Positions 1 to 9,879 are shown, counted from the stretch's first letter. The stretch: DNA of 42,116 nucleotides from Deltaproteobacteria bacterium (GCA_020059605.1 JAGVBT010000133.1:1-42116); one strand, 5' to 3'. Translations and numbers: made by a program. The notes: generated by a model from the sequence alone, not told the origin.

Positions 1-150
1 GATCATCACGTAACTTTCGAACAACCCTTTTCAATCATAAGGTCTGAACTCGTTTCAGGGTCTCGTAAGTTCTTGAAACTGTTGGATGCTGAAACAAGTT
101 CAGCATGACATTGTTTCTGTTTTTTGACTTTTTACGAGACCATCAAAATT
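1..150. repeat. dispersed intergenic hairpin repeat
   Basis: This non-coding stretch before murD contains an internal hairpin (GCTGAAACAAGTTCAGC) and ends, near 118-144, in TTTTTGACTTTTTACGAGACCATC. The reverse complement of almost the same string is at 34318-34343, also beside a hairpin-rich block. That makes it a dispersed element rather than a unique promoter region. I see no gene here and no convincing sigma-70 promoter for murD. Confidence 0.5.
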
Positions 151-205
151 GGGATTAAAAATTAGCATTTTTCAATTTACATTTTGCATTTTTCATTGAG
201 ACGTT

Positions 206-1618
206 ATGGATCTTCACGGCAAAAAAGTTTTAGTGGTGGGATTGGCCAGGACAGGGATGGCGACGTTGGAGTTCCTGAAGGAAAAAGGGTCGATTGTCAG
301 CGCTTCGGAGTCCAGGCCCGAAGAAGAGATGAAAGAAGTTCTGCAGGAATTAAGGAGGATGTCCGTTTCAATGGAATGGGGCGGTCATACGGCGGAGAAC
401 TTTCTCCGCCAAGACCTCATTGTCCTCAGCCCCGGAGTCAATCCGGCCCTTGAACCGGTCCGGAAGGCCCTGGCAAAGGGAGTCCAGGTGATCAGCGAAG
501 TGGAGCTGGCTTACCATTTCATCCGCATTCCCATCATTGCGGTCACCGGCACCAATGGAAAGACGACGACGACGCTGCTCATCGGAGAAATGCTGAAAGA
601 TGAGGGGAAGAGGGTTGGGATCTGCGGCAATGTGGGAGAGCCTCTGATCCTCTTCGTGGAGGGAAAAGACCGGTGGGAGACGCTGGTGGTCGAGGTTTCC
701 AGTTTTCAGTTGGAAGGGATCAGGGAATTCCGGCCCGGGTGCTCGATCCTCCTCAATATCACCGAAGATCATCTCGACCGTTATCCGAGATACGAGGACT
801 ATATCGGGGCAAAGCTCAGGATTTTTAAAAACCAGGGAATGGGGGATACGGCCATCCTCAACCGGGATGACCCCGTTGTGATGAGGCATGAGGGAAAGGT
901 TAGGGCAAAGAAGTTCTTTTTCAGCCTGAAGGAGAGGGTCGAAGAAGGGGCCTTTTCCAACGGAGAAAGCATCCTCCTGAGATTAAACGGCGCCGAAGAA
1001 GCTTATTCTTTGAGTCGGTTGCCCCTGCAAGGGATCCACAATGTGGAGAACATGATGGCTGCGATCATTGCGGCGAGGCTCTTCGGCAGTTCGAAGGAGA
1101 CCGTCGAAAGAGTGCTTCACCGGTTCAAAGGACTGGAGCATCGTCTCGAATTTGTCCGGGAGGTTGGGGGGGTCCGTTATTATAACGATTCCAAGGGGAC
1201 GAATGTGGGTTCCGTAGTCAAGTCGCTCCAGAGCTTTGAGGGACCCGTCATCCTGATTGCGGGCGGGAAGGATAAGCATACAGACCTCCTTCCCCTCAGG
1301 GAGTGGGTCAGAAGCCGTGTCAGGCGGATGATCCTCATCGGCGAGGCAAAGGAGAGAATGGTCCGGGAGTTGGGGCCGTTGACCGATACGGTCATGGCAG
1401 GATCGCTGGAGGAGGCGGTCCTTCTGGCTCACCGGTCGGCGAAGCAAGGGGAGGTGGTCCTCCTTTCACCCGCCTGTTCAAGCTTCGATATGTTTAAGGA
1501 TTACCAGGAGAGGGGAAAGGTTTTCAAGGAAGTGGTGCAGAGATTAAACACCAAATTCGAAGCACGAAATCCGGGCGAGGCTTCCCAGCAGGGATCCATT
1601 CGAAACGACATTAAATGA
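206..1618 (+). CDS. murD: UDP-N-acetylmuramoylalanine--D-glutamate ligase MurD
   Basis: MurD adds D-glutamate to UDP-MurNAc-L-Ala in the cytoplasm, using ATP. The 470-residue product has the usual Mur ligase length (about 450). The N-terminal Rossmann part begins GKKVLVVGLARTG. The ATP-binding P-loop GTNGKT is at residues 115-120. NITEDHLDRY follows in the central domain. The C-terminal ligase domain shows HRLEFV, YNDSKGTN and LSPACSSFDMFKDYQERG, all typical of MurD. The ATG is chosen because it begins directly before the Rossmann strand. It is the first gene of the dcw block in this window; mraY/murF, which usually precede it, would lie outside. A 169-base AT-rich gap separates it from ftsW. 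The last ~15 residues, after the conserved domain, are an unconserved-looking tail. Confidence 0.97.
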   Translation: MDLHGKKVLVVGLARTGMATLEFLKEKGSIVSASESRPEEEMKEVLQELRRMSVSMEWGGHTAENFLRQDLIVLSPGVNPALEPVRKALAKGVQVISEVELAYHFIRIPIIAVTGTNGKTTTTLLIGEMLKDEGKRVGICGNVGEPLILFVEGKDRWETLVVEVSSFQLEGIREFRPGCSILLNITEDHLDRYPRYEDYIGAKLRIFKNQGMGDTAILNRDDPVVMRHEGKVRAKKFFFSLKERVEEGAFSNGESILLRLNGAEEAYSLSRLPLQGIHNVENMMAAIIAARLFGSSKETVERVLHRFKGLEHRLEFVREVGGVRYYNDSKGTNVGSVVKSLQSFEGPVILIAGGKDKHTDLLPLREWVRSRVRRMILIGEAKERMVRELGPLTDTVMAGSLEEAVLLAHRSAKQGEVVLLSPACSSFDMFKDYQERGKVFKEVVQRLNTKFEARNPGEASQQGSIRNDIK

Positions 1619-1787
1619 CTAAATTTCAAATGTTCAAAACAAAAAAAACTTTCAAGAATTTGAATTTTGGAAATTCGAATTTGTTTCGGATTGGTCCCAT
1701 ACGGACGCCTGGCCCGATATTCGGATTTCGAATTTTTTCAACGCTTAAGCCTATTTGGTTCTGGCTTAGCCAGGTTAGGTAACCAGG

Positions 1788-2888
1788 GTGAAAACAAGAG
1801 GGAAGTTTGATTTTATCGTGTTGGTTGTGGCCCTGGCCCTGGTGGGGATCGGGATCGTGATGGTCTATAGCACGAGCGCTATCATTGCCGGGGACCGGTT
1901 CGGCGATCCCTATCACTTTCTGAAAAGGCAGGCCCTTTATGCGGGGGTCGGGTTTTTATTGATGATCATCATGATGTTCTTTCCTTACGAAACACTGAGA
2001 CGGTTTGCTTATCCGATTTTTATTCTCTCCGTTCTCCTGCTTCTTGCCGTATTGATCCCGGGCATTGGCCACCGGGCAGGCGGATCGATGCGCTGGTTAA
2101 AGATTGGCGGATTCACCTTCCAGCCATCGGAATTTGCCAAATTGGGCCTGATCATCTTCCTGGCTTATTTTTTAACCAAAAAGGAGGAGAAGATACGGAG
2201 CTTCTCTTTTGGTTTTCTACCGACGATGCTCCTCTCCGGCCTTGTCATCGGCCTCGTGTTGAAGGAACCCGACTTCGGGGCGGCCCTGTTTCTGACGGTC
2301 ATGGTCTTTCTCCTTCTCTTCATCAGCGGTGCGAGAGTGATCTATATCGCCAGCGCCTTCGTGCTGGCCGCTCCGGTGGCCGCCTATTTTCTGATGAGTG
2401 CGGAATATCGTTATAAAAGATTGATGGGCTTCATTCGCCCCTGGGAAGATCCCACCGGGACCAGCTTCCAGATCATCCAGTCGTTTCTCTCCTTCGGCTC
2501 GGGGGGCCTCTTCGGATTGGGATTAGGGGAAGGGAGGCAGAAACTTTTCTTCCTTCCGGCCCCCCACACGGACTTCATTTTTTCCATCATCGGGGAAGAA
2601 CTGGGATTGGTGGGGGCGATGATCGTGGTCCTTCTCTTCTTTATTCTGGCCTTCAGGGGAATCCAGATCGGGATTTCCATTCCGGACAGGTTTGGTTCCT
2701 ATCTGGCATTGGGGATCACGCTCATGATTTCTCTCCAGGCGGTCATCAATATGGGGGTGGTTCTGGGGCTGCTTCCGACCAAAGGGCTGACCCTTCCTTT
2801 TGTCAGTTACGGAGGGACCTCATTAATTGCTAATTTCATCGGGTTGGGGATACTTCTTCACCTTTCAACCCATGCGGAACGTCGATGA
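1788..2888 (+). CDS. ftsW: SEDS-family peptidoglycan glycosyltransferase FtsW
   Basis: This polytopic inner-membrane protein of 366 residues belongs to the FtsW/RodA/SpoVE (SEDS) family. That family polymerises lipid II at the septum together with a class B PBP. About ten hydrophobic segments can be read, starting with FIVLVVALALVGIGIVMVYS. Diagnostic stretches are KEPDFGAAL, PAPHTDFIFSIIGEELG with the conserved Asp of the family, and the C-terminal LPFVSYGGTSLIANF. The start is a GTG; no better ATG exists before the first membrane helix. It lies between murD and murG, which favours FtsW over RodA. Its stop overlaps the murG start in an ATGA, implying translational coupling. Confidence 0.95.
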   Translation: MKTRGKFDFIVLVVALALVGIGIVMVYSTSAIIAGDRFGDPYHFLKRQALYAGVGFLLMIIMMFFPYETLRRFAYPIFILSVLLLLAVLIPGIGHRAGGSMRWLKIGGFTFQPSEFAKLGLIIFLAYFLTKKEEKIRSFSFGFLPTMLLSGLVIGLVLKEPDFGAALFLTVMVFLLLFISGARVIYIASAFVLAAPVAAYFLMSAEYRYKRLMGFIRPWEDPTGTSFQIIQSFLSFGSGGLFGLGLGEGRQKLFFLPAPHTDFIFSIIGEELGLVGAMIVVLLFFILAFRGIQIGISIPDRFGSYLALGITLMISLQAVINMGVVLGLLPTKGLTLPFVSYGGTSLIANFIGLGILLHLSTHAERR

Positions 2889-3961
2889 AATGTGTGATTG
2901 CAGGGGGGGGCACAGGAGGCCACCTCTTCCCAGGCATGGCTATTGCCGAGGCTTTTATGGAAAGGGAGACGGGAAATAAAGTCCTCTTCATCGGGACGGA
3001 GCGCGGGATTGAGGCCAGGGTGCTGGCCGGAGGAAGATTTCCTCTGAAAATGATCCATGCCATGCCGATCAAAGGAAGATCTTTTACGGGAAAATTAAGA
3101 GCCCTCTGGGCTCTTCCAAAGGCTATTGCCGAGGCTTTGGCCGTTCTGAAAGAGTTTCGCCCCCAGATCGTGGTAGGGGTAGGCGGATATGCCTCCGGGC
3201 CGGGAGTCCTGGCGGCCTTTCTTCTCGGGACGAAGAGGGTCATCCACGAGCAAAATGTGATTCCTGGAATGACCAACCGGTTCCTGAAAGCGGTCAGCCA
3301 ACGAATCTTTGTCTCTTTCGAAGGGGCGCAGCGATACTTCCCCGCCCCGAAAACAGTTCTCACCGGAAACCCGGTTCGAAAAGAGATCGCGGCTTCCGCC
3401 TCCTCACGGGAAAGGGGATCCCGGTTCACCCTTCTCATCTTCGGGGGGAGCGCAGGCGCGCACCGGATCAATGCGGCTGTGATGGAAGCTCTTGATTTGC
3501 TCCAGGAGAGAGGATCGAACTTCACGTTCATCCATCAGACAGGAAAAGAGGATTTCAATCCCGTGTCAAGAGGTTATGAAGAAAGGGGATTCGAAGCGGA
3601 GGTGCTTCCTTTTATTGACGAGATGGCTCGCTGTTACCGGAGGGCCGATCTGGTGATCTGCCGGTCCGGGGCAAGCACGGTGGCCGAACTGGCCGTTTGC
3701 GCAAAGGCGGCCGTTCTCATCCCTTACCCTCATGCGGCGCATCAACACCAGTTGATCAATGCGCAGCAGTTGGTTGATCACGGAGCGGCGAAGATGATCC
3801 GGGATGAAGGCCTCAATGGTTCATCCCTCTCCCGGGTCATTCTCGATCTCTATCATCATCCGGAAAAGAGGGAGAAGATGGAGGAGGCGATCCGAAAAAT
3901 AGGCCGACCGAAGGCCGCCGAAGAGATCGTGGATCACTGCTATGAATTGGTCAGAGGATGA
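2885..3961 (+). CDS. murG: UDP-GlcNAc:lipid I N-acetylglucosaminyltransferase MurG
   Basis: MurG transfers GlcNAc from UDP-GlcNAc to lipid I on the inner face of the membrane, giving lipid II. The 358-residue length is normal for the family. The N-terminal glycine loop GGGTGGHLFPGMAIAEA is present. GVGGYASGPGVLAA, HEQNVIPGMTN and the second loop LIFGGSAGAHRIN follow. The C-terminal UDP-GlcNAc site reads RSGASTVAEL and PYPHAAHQHQLINAQ. The start codon is fixed by the 4-base overlap with ftsW. A 281-base hairpin-rich spacer separates it from murC, so murC may not depend only on readthrough. Confidence 0.97.
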   Translation: MKCVIAGGGTGGHLFPGMAIAEAFMERETGNKVLFIGTERGIEARVLAGGRFPLKMIHAMPIKGRSFTGKLRALWALPKAIAEALAVLKEFRPQIVVGVGGYASGPGVLAAFLLGTKRVIHEQNVIPGMTNRFLKAVSQRIFVSFEGAQRYFPAPKTVLTGNPVRKEIAASASSRERGSRFTLLIFGGSAGAHRINAAVMEALDLLQERGSNFTFIHQTGKEDFNPVSRGYEERGFEAEVLPFIDEMARCYRRADLVICRSGASTVAELAVCAKAAVLIPYPHAAHQHQLINAQQLVDHGAAKMIRDEGLNGSSLSRVILDLYHHPEKREKMEEAIRKIGRPKAAEEIVDHCYELVRG

Positions 3962-4129
3962 AACGGGAATGGTGGATGCCGGCCGAACATTTGGTTATTG
4001 GAATTTTGTGATTGGATATTATTTGGGATTTAGAATTTGTGATTTGGTTATTTGTATCAATTTAGCTTTTTGAAAAGATGAGTTTCATGAGTCAATTGAC
4101 AAAAAGAATTATCATAAAATCCCCCTTAA

Positions 4130-4182
4130 TCCCCCTTTGCCAAAGGGGGAAATCCCTATCTCCTCCCTTTAGCAAAGGGAGG
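4130..4182. repeat. two G/C-block hairpins between murG and murC
   Basis: The first hairpin is a near-perfect inverted repeat, TCCCCCTTTG/CAAAGGGGGA, at 4130-4150. The second is CCTCCCTTT/AAAGGGAGG at about 4162-4182. Copies of the same theme (CTTTGCCAAAG, TCCCTCCC...GGGAGG) occur near 34010-34065, so this is a dispersed repeat. The flanking 3962-4080 is AT-rich and carries degenerate GATTTGG/TTGGTTATT units. In RNA these hairpins could attenuate or protect the message. Confidence 0.6.
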
Positions 4183-4242
4183 TGGGGAGGGATTTTACAA
4201 AGATTTTCAAACCGCTAAAGTGTTACGGTTATTTAAAGAATT

Positions 4243-5613
4243 ATGTATCGAAAAGGGAAGATCAAGAGCATTCATTTCGTCGGGATCGGGGGCATCGGGA
4301 TGAGCGGGATCGCAGAGGTCCTGCTCAATCTGGGTTACCGGATCAGCGGTTCCGACATCAAGGAGACGGAAGTGACCCGGAGGCTCCATACCCTGGGATG
4401 CGAAATTCATTATGGCCACCGGGGGGAGAATGTGAAGGAGGCAGACGTCGTCGTCGTTTCCTCCGCGGTTCGTCCGAACAACCCGGAAATCCGGATCGCC
4501 GAGGAGAGACTCATCCCCATCATTCCGAGGGCGGAGATGCTGGCCGAATTGATGCGGATGAAGGTGGGCGTCGCCATTGCGGGAACCCATGGGAAGACGA
4601 CGACGACCTCCCTGATTGCGACGGTCCTGGGCGCGGCCGGGCTCGATCCAACGGTGGTCATCGGAGGAAGGCTCAATAGCATCGGGAGCAACGCCAAGTT
4701 AGGGCAGGGAGAGTTTTTAGTGGCCGAGGCCGATGAGAGCGATGGGTCCTTTCTCAAGCTGATGCCCACCATCGCCGTCGTGACCAACATCGACCCGGAG
4801 CATCTCGACTACTATAAAGGGATGGAAGAGATCAAGGACGCCTTCCTCCATTTTCTCGAGAAGATCCCCTTCTTCGGACTGGCCGTGCTCTGCCTGGATC
4901 ATCCCAACATCCAGAGCCTCCTGCCGAAGCTGAAGAAACGGTTCGCCACTTACGGATTGACGACCCAGGCCGATTTCCATGCCGAGGAGATCGAATTTGA
5001 CGGACTCTTCACTTCCTTCGACGTGTTTCATCAGCGAAAGAAGATCGGAAGATTAGGGATCCGGATGCCCGGCCTTCATAATGTCTACAATGCGCTGGCC
5101 ACCGTGGCCACTGCCTTTGAACTGGACATTTCGTTCCAGGTCGTTCAGGAGACCCTGAGGGATTTCAGCGGGATCCAGAGGCGATTCCAGATCAAGGGGG
5201 AAAAAGGGGGAATCCTTGTCGTGGATGACTATGGACATCACCCTGTTGAGATCATCGCCACGTTGAAGGCGGGGAGGGCAGGATGGAAGAGAAGGATCAT
5301 CGCCGTCTTTCAACCCCATCGCTACTCCCGGACGCAGGCCCTCTTTCAGGATTTTCTGACCGCCTTCTATGACGCCGATCTTCTTATCCTCACGGATATC
5401 TACCCGGCCGGAGAGGAGCGGATGGAAGGGGTGGGGGCGCAAGCTCTCTTCGAAGGGATCCGGGAGTATGGCCATAAAGACGTGACTTTTATTCCGGACA
5501 AGAGGGATATCGCCGACCATCTTCTCCGGATCGCCGTTCCCGGGGATATGGTGATCACCCTGGGCGCGGGAGATATCTGGCAGGCGGGAGAAGAGCTTCT
5601 GAAACGACTGTGA
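4243..5613 (+). CDS. murC: UDP-N-acetylmuramate--L-alanine ligase MurC
   Basis: MurC catalyses ATP-dependent addition of L-alanine to UDP-MurNAc, the first step of the stem peptide. The product is 456 residues. The N-terminal UDP-binding domain begins [17 protein letters not shown]. The P-loop GTHGKT is at 114-119. [11 protein letters not shown] and [10 protein letters not shown] mark the central domain. [10 protein letters not shown] and [10 protein letters not shown] mark the C-terminal domain, a signature that separates MurC from the other Mur ligases. The ATG is chosen because the Rossmann strand begins about ten residues later. The gene sits in the canonical murG-murC-murB order, with a 132-base gap to murB. 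Confidence 0.97.
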   Translation: MYRKGKIKSIHFVGIGGIGMSGIAEVLLNLGYRISGSDIKETEVTRRLHTLGCEIHYGHRGENVKEADVVVVSSAVRPNNPEIRIAEERLIPIIPRAEMLAELMRMKVGVAIAGTHGKTTTTSLIATVLGAAGLDPTVVIGGRLNSIGSNAKLGQGEFLVAEADESDGSFLKLMPTIAVVTNIDPEHLDYYKGMEEIKDAFLHFLEKIPFFGLAVLCLDHPNIQSLLPKLKKRFATYGLTTQADFHAEEIEFDGLFTSFDVFHQRKKIGRLGIRMPGLHNVYNALATVATAFELDISFQVVQETLRDFSGIQRRFQIKGEKGGILVVDDYGHHPVEIIATLKAGRAGWKRRIIAVFQPHRYSRTQALFQDFLTAFYDADLLILTDIYPAGEERMEGVGAQALFEGIREYGHKDVTFIPDKRDIADHLLRIAVPGDMVITLGAGDIWQAGEELLKRL

Positions 5614-5745
5614 ATCGTTCGGAGGGATGAGTTCGGAGTTCGGAGAGAATCGTCGCATCGTTTAACCGTCTTATAGCCTTTGACCGTTCGACGGGCTGGC
5701 GAATGACGAATAGACGAATGAATCCTCACTCGATACGTCAAGCGG

Positions 5746-6651
5746 ATGAAAAAAGATTATAAGAAAGAGACCAAGGGTTTGGTCGAGGGGAGGGTACTCT
5801 TCGATGCGTCGATGAAACGATACACTTCCATTCACGTGGGAGGGCCTGCGGAGTGCCTCCTCTTTCCGAAAAATTTGGATGAGCTAAAAAAGATAGTCCG
5901 GCATGGCCGAAAAAAGGGGATTCCGCTCTTTATCTTAGGAAGAGGGACGAACCTTATCGTGAGGGACAGGGGCATCCGGGGGTGGGTGATCAGCCTGACA
6001 CAGGGGATGAAAAGGGTCCGGATCGATGGGGAGCTTCTGGAGGCCGAAGCCGGCGGTTTGCTGCAGAGGCTGATTCATTTCTCGGTTCAGAAAGAACTCA
6101 CCGGACTGGAGCCTTTCGCCGGAATTCCCGGGACCGTGGGGGGCGGACTGGCCATGAATGCGGGCGCATGGGGGGCGGAGTTAAAGGATGTCACCCATTC
6201 GGTCACCCTGATGAAAGAGGATGGAGAGATCGTGGAAAAACCGCGGTCGCGACTACGGTTCGCTTACCGGAGTCTTACATTGCCGCCCTCCTGGATCATC
6301 CTGAAGGGAAGCTTCCGGCTGAGGAAGGGAAGACGGGAGGAGATCCTGGAACGGGTAAAGTCCTTTTCGGAGATGAGAAGGAGAACACAACCTCTCGATT
6401 ATCCGAGCGCGGGTTCCATCTTCAAGAACCCTGGAGAAGGACCGGCGGGAAAGTGGATTGATGAAATCGGTTTGAAAGGCCTCCGCATGGGGGGGGCGTG
6501 TGTGTCGGACCGCCATGCCAATTTTATCATCAACCTCGGAAAAGCGACCGCAGAAGATGTTCTCGGCCTCATCGAGCGGGTGGAGAAAAGAGTTTACGAG
6601 GAGAAGGGGATCTCCCTGCAGAGGGAAGTTAAGGTGGTGGGTGAAGCCTAA
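5746..6651 (+). CDS. murB: UDP-N-acetylenolpyruvoylglucosamine reductase MurB
   Basis: MurB is an FAD-dependent enzyme that reduces UDP-GlcNAc-enolpyruvate to UDP-MurNAc with NADPH. The 301-residue product has the short type II layout. The N-terminal FAD part shows TSIHVGGPAECLLFP and LGRGTNLIV. The flavin-binding glycine motif reads GIPGTVGGGLAMNAGAWG. The catalytic serine lies in PSAGSIFKNP (Ser224). The C-terminal SDRHANFIIN closes the substrate site. Only 31 bases separate it from ddl, so the two are probably cotranscribed. Confidence 0.97.
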   Translation: MKKDYKKETKGLVEGRVLFDASMKRYTSIHVGGPAECLLFPKNLDELKKIVRHGRKKGIPLFILGRGTNLIVRDRGIRGWVISLTQGMKRVRIDGELLEAEAGGLLQRLIHFSVQKELTGLEPFAGIPGTVGGGLAMNAGAWGAELKDVTHSVTLMKEDGEIVEKPRSRLRFAYRSLTLPPSWIILKGSFRLRKGRREEILERVKSFSEMRRRTQPLDYPSAGSIFKNPGEGPAGKWIDEIGLKGLRMGGACVSDRHANFIINLGKATAEDVLGLIERVEKRVYEEKGISLQREVKVVGEA

Positions 6652-6682
6652 CGGGAATTCCGACACGAAGGTTGCAGGATAA

Positions 6683-7621
6683 ATGAAGGATTCATCTTTT
6701 AAAAAAAAGAAGATCGGCGTTCTGATGGGAGGCCTCTCCCGGGAGAGGGAGATTTCTCTCCGGACAGGAAAGGCCCTGTGCAAGGCCCTTGTTGAAAAAG
6801 GGTATGAGGCGTGTCCCATCGATGTGGACCGTGACATTGCGGGAAAGTTGATCAAAAAGAAGATTGAAGTGGCTTTTGTGGCCCTGCACGGGAGGTACGG
6901 AGAGGATGGAACGATTCAGGGGATGCTGGAGTTGATGGGAATCCCATATACCGGCTCAGGTGTTCTGGCAAGCGCCCTCTGCCTTCACAAGATCATGGCG
7001 AAGAAGATTTTACTCCTCGAGGGAATTCCGACGCCCCCCTCCGAGCATCTTAGGCGCGAGGAGATTGAGAGAGGGGGAGCGAAAAAGATTTCCCTGCCTC
7101 TTCCGCTTGTGGTTAAGCCGGCCAGGGAAGGATCGACCATCGGAATCTCCATTGTAAAAAAGGAGGAAGATCTTCAAGGAGCCCTGAAGGAAGCCGGGAG
7201 ATACGATGAGGAAATCCTGGTTGAGACGTTCATCAAGGGAAAAGAGATCACGGTGGGCATTCTGAATGACATCGCCCTCCCCATCATCGAGATTGCTCCC
7301 AAGAGCGGGTTCTATGATTACCGTTCGAAATATACGAAAGGGGAGACGGAGTATATCCTCCCGGCACGGATTCCGAGAGAAAAGTATCTCGCTTCCCAGG
7401 AGATCAGCCTCAGGGCTTACCAGGCCCTTGGCTGCTCGGGTTGCGGCAGAGTCGATCTGATGACGGATGAGGAGGGGAGTCCTTTTGTCATCGATGTGAA
7501 TACGATGCCGGGGATGACCGAAACGAGTCTCCTGCCCAAGGCAGCGGAGTTTGCCGGCATCTCTTTCGGGGAACTGGCGGAGCGAATTCTGTTAGGAGCC
7601 TCATTAAAAATAGAAAGTTGA
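6683..7621 (+). CDS. ddl: D-alanine--D-alanine ligase
   Basis: This cytoplasmic ATP-grasp enzyme joins two D-alanines for the MurF step. At 312 residues it is of the DdlB length. Visible motifs are VLMGGLSREREISLRTG (N-terminal domain), ALHGRYGEDGTIQG, VVKPAREGSTIGI in the ATP-grasp region, YDYRSKYTKGETEY in the omega loop, and the metal-binding end DVNTMPGMTETSLLPKAA. It is placed between murB and ftsQ exactly as in many dcw clusters. A 193-base spacer with inverted AT-rich arms follows before ftsQ. Confidence 0.97.
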   Translation: MKDSSFKKKKIGVLMGGLSREREISLRTGKALCKALVEKGYEACPIDVDRDIAGKLIKKKIEVAFVALHGRYGEDGTIQGMLELMGIPYTGSGVLASALCLHKIMAKKILLLEGIPTPPSEHLRREEIERGGAKKISLPLPLVVKPAREGSTIGISIVKKEEDLQGALKEAGRYDEEILVETFIKGKEITVGILNDIALPIIEIAPKSGFYDYRSKYTKGETEYILPARIPREKYLASQEISLRAYQALGCSGCGRVDLMTDEEGSPFVIDVNTMPGMTETSLLPKAAEFAGISFGELAERILLGASLKIES

Positions 7622-7814
7622 ACATGAACCAGCAAACACCAAGCACCAATAACCCAATAACCAGAATAACCCCTTCCCTCTATATTACGAAAAGGGACTT
7701 TGGTGATTTGGACATTGGTGATTGGATATGATTGGGAGATTGGAATTTGGTGGTTGGAATTTACCATGAATAGCAACCGCAGAAGGAAAGACCCTTCACT
7801 TTCATAGAAAGATT
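7622..7814. repeat. AT-rich spacer with inverted CCAATA/TATTGG arms
   Basis: The ddl-ftsQ spacer starts with several CCAATAACC-type units (about 7635-7665). It continues, after a GC-richer middle, with the complementary theme GGTGATTGGATATGATTGG (about 7690-7755). The two halves could pair imperfectly as a long RNA hairpin. Related degenerate units occur in 3990-4055, 9880-10000 and just after 18320. No gene is visible. Confidence 0.4.
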
Positions 7815-8645
7815 ATGAGCCAGAAAAAATTTTTCAGGCCGGAGAGACAGAGAGAAGAGAAAGGGGGAGAACGATTTCAGGAGGTCCTTCGAAGGACGAT
7901 CCGGGCGGCCTCTTACATCCTCTTTCTCATTCTCCTCTCCTTCGCGGGCCATCAATTGTATGCCCGCCTTCTGGAGGACCCTTTCTTTGAGGCAAAGAAG
8001 GTGGAGATAGAGGGGTGCCGGAGAATTCCGGAGAAGACCATTCTCTCGCTCGCCGGGATTGAGGGAGCGCCGAATCTCTTCACCCTTTCCCTCAAGGAGG
8101 TTACCGGCAGGGTAGAGGCTCATCCCTGGGTTGAGATCGTGAGGGTCAGGAAGATTTTCCCAGATCGGGTTCGAATTCAAATCGAGGAACGAAGACCCAT
8201 GGCCATTCTTCAACTGGACGAGCCGTATTATATTGATTCGAAAGGGGTTATCTTTTCAAAGGTGGGAGACCGGGATGGATACGACTTTCCTTTTCTCACC
8301 GGTTTAAACCGGGGGGCATTTGATAAAGACCCCGCCGCGGCAAAACATCTCATCAACAAAGCCCTCGAATTGTTAAGGATCGTCGATCAGAAGAAGATTC
8401 CCCCCATGGAGGAGATTTCGGAGGTCCGGATGGAGAAGGCCTTCGGGATCCGTTGTTTCACGCAGGCCGAAGGGGTGGAGGTCAGAATGGGATGGGATTC
8501 CTTCGGAGAGAAATTGAGGAGATTGTCCCTCGTCTGGTCGGATCTTCAGAAAAGGGGGGTTGCGGCAGAGTCGATCGATTGCAGCGACCTGAAGAGAATG
8601 GTGGTCAAAAAAATTTCCTCGCAGACCAAATTAGAGAGGAGGTGA
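7815..8645 (+). CDS. ftsQ: cell division protein FtsQ (POTRA domain)
   Basis: FtsQ is a bitopic divisome protein that links FtsB/FtsL with the cytoplasmic ring. The 276-residue product has a basic cytoplasmic N-terminus, one membrane helix at about residues 35-52 (SYILFLILLSFAGHQLY), and a POTRA domain. The POTRA domain begins FEAKKVEIEGCRRIPEKTIL and runs to RVRIQIEERRPMA. The remainder is the periplasmic beta domain. Identification rests on this architecture plus position between ddl and ftsA. The stop lies 7 bases before ftsA, so translation is probably coupled. Confidence 0.93.
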   Translation: MSQKKFFRPERQREEKGGERFQEVLRRTIRAASYILFLILLSFAGHQLYARLLEDPFFEAKKVEIEGCRRIPEKTILSLAGIEGAPNLFTLSLKEVTGRVEAHPWVEIVRVRKIFPDRVRIQIEERRPMAILQLDEPYYIDSKGVIFSKVGDRDGYDFPFLTGLNRGAFDKDPAAAKHLINKALELLRIVDQKKIPPMEEISEVRMEKAFGIRCFTQAEGVEVRMGWDSFGEKLRRLSLVWSDLQKRGVAAESIDCSDLKRMVVKKISSQTKLERR

Positions 8646-8652
8646 TCAGAAG

Positions 8653-9879
8653 ATGGGCAAGAGGGATTCACTGATTGTCGGACTGGATATCGGGACCACC
8701 AAAATCTGCACGGTTGTCGGAGAGGCATCCAACGATCAGGTCAACATCATCGGTCTGGGAACCTTTCCCTCCAAAGGGCTGCGGAAAGGCGTGGTCGTCA
8801 ATATTGAGAGCACGGTCCAGTCGATTAAGAGGGCGGTCGAAGAAGCGGAGTTGATGGCCGATTGCCATATCACCTCCGTTTACGCCGGAATCGCGGGAGG
8901 ACATATCAAGGGGATCAACAGTCACGGGGTGATTGCGGTCAAGAATAAAGAGATCACACCGAAGGATGTAAAGCGGGTCATCGATGCGGCGAGCGCAGTG
9001 GCCATCCCCATCGACCGGGAAGTCATCCATGTCCTCCCTCAGGAGTATATCGTCGACGATCAAGACGGGATCAAGGATCCGGTCGGGATGTCAGGGGTGA
9101 GATTGGAAGGAAGAGTGCACATCGTTACCGGCGCTATTACCTCTGCCCAGAACATCGTCAAATGCGCCAACCGTGCCGGTCTCGATGTGGCTGGCATCGT
9201 GCTGGAACAATTGGGTTCGAGCGAAGCCGTGCTGACCCCCGAGGAGAAGGAATTGGGGGCGGCCATCGTCGATATCGGCGGGGGCACAACGGACCTGGTC
9301 GTCTTTTCAAGCGGTTCAATCAAACATACGGCCGTCTTCCCGATGGCCGGAAACCACATCACGAACGATATCTCGGTCGGGCTTCGTACGCCGGTGGAGG
9401 AGGCGGAGAAGATTAAGATCCGGTATGGGTGTGCGCTCACTTCCCTGGTGAGGAAGGATGAAACGATTGAAGTCCCCAGCGTGGGCGGGAGAAAACCCCG
9501 CGTCCTTTCGAGGCAGACCCTTGCAGAGATCGTTGAGCCCAGGGTAGACGAAATCCTGACTCAGGTTCGCGATGAATTGATGAGGGTAGGTTATGGAAAT
9601 CTTCTTGCCTCCGGCGTGATCCTGACAGGAGGAAGCGCCATCCTGGAAGGGATTCCGGATCTGGCCGAGCAGATTTTCAATCTGCCGGTCCGGAGGGGCA
9701 CCCCTGTGGGAATCGGAGGCCTGGTCGATCTGGTCAACAGCCCGATCTATGCCACCGGCGTGGGCCTTGTCCTTTATGGATGCCGGAACACGGTCCGGGG
9801 CCGGTTTAAGGCGGGCGAGGGAAATATTTTCAGCAAAGGCACCCGGCGAGTAAAAGAATGGATTGGAGAATTCTTTTAA
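8653..9879 (+). CDS. ftsA: cell division protein FtsA
   Basis: FtsA is an actin-like ATPase that tethers FtsZ to the membrane and recruits later divisome proteins. The 408-residue product begins with the phosphate-1 motif IVGLDIGTTKICTVV. The second nucleotide motif is VDIGGGTTDLVVF. GVILTGGSAILEGIPDLAE gives the adenosine loop. The end, FSKGTRRVKEWIGEFF, is an amphipathic helix typical of the FtsA membrane-targeting tail. The ATG is preceded by a strong AGGAGGTGA Shine-Dalgarno sequence that lies in the ftsQ 3' end. Confidence 0.97.
   Translation: MGKRDSLIVGLDIGTTKICTVVGEASNDQVNIIGLGTFPSKGLRKGVVVNIESTVQSIKRAVEEAELMADCHITSVYAGIAGGHIKGINSHGVIAVKNKEITPKDVKRVIDAASAVAIPIDREVIHVLPQEYIVDDQDGIKDPVGMSGVRLEGRVHIVTGAITSAQNIVKCANRAGLDVAGIVLEQLGSSEAVLTPEEKELGAAIVDIGGGTTDLVVFSSGSIKHTAVFPMAGNHITNDISVGLRTPVEEAEKIKIRYGCALTSLVRKDETIEVPSVGGRKPRVLSRQTLAEIVEPRVDEILTQVRDELMRVGYGNLLASGVILTGGSAILEGIPDLAEQIFNLPVRRGTPVGIGGLVDLVNSPIYATGVGLVLYGCRNTVRGRFKAGEGNIFSKGTRRVKEWIGEFF

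Noticed and set aside
2836..3531. A 231-codon - strand frame inside murG
   Set aside because: It is antisense to a well-recognised MurG gene and has no family signature; high-GC coding DNA gives such frames by chance.
4182..4679. A 165-codon open frame over the start of murC
   Set aside because: It is a shadow of murC in another frame, with an Arg/Gly/Asp-rich low-quality composition and no ribosome site.
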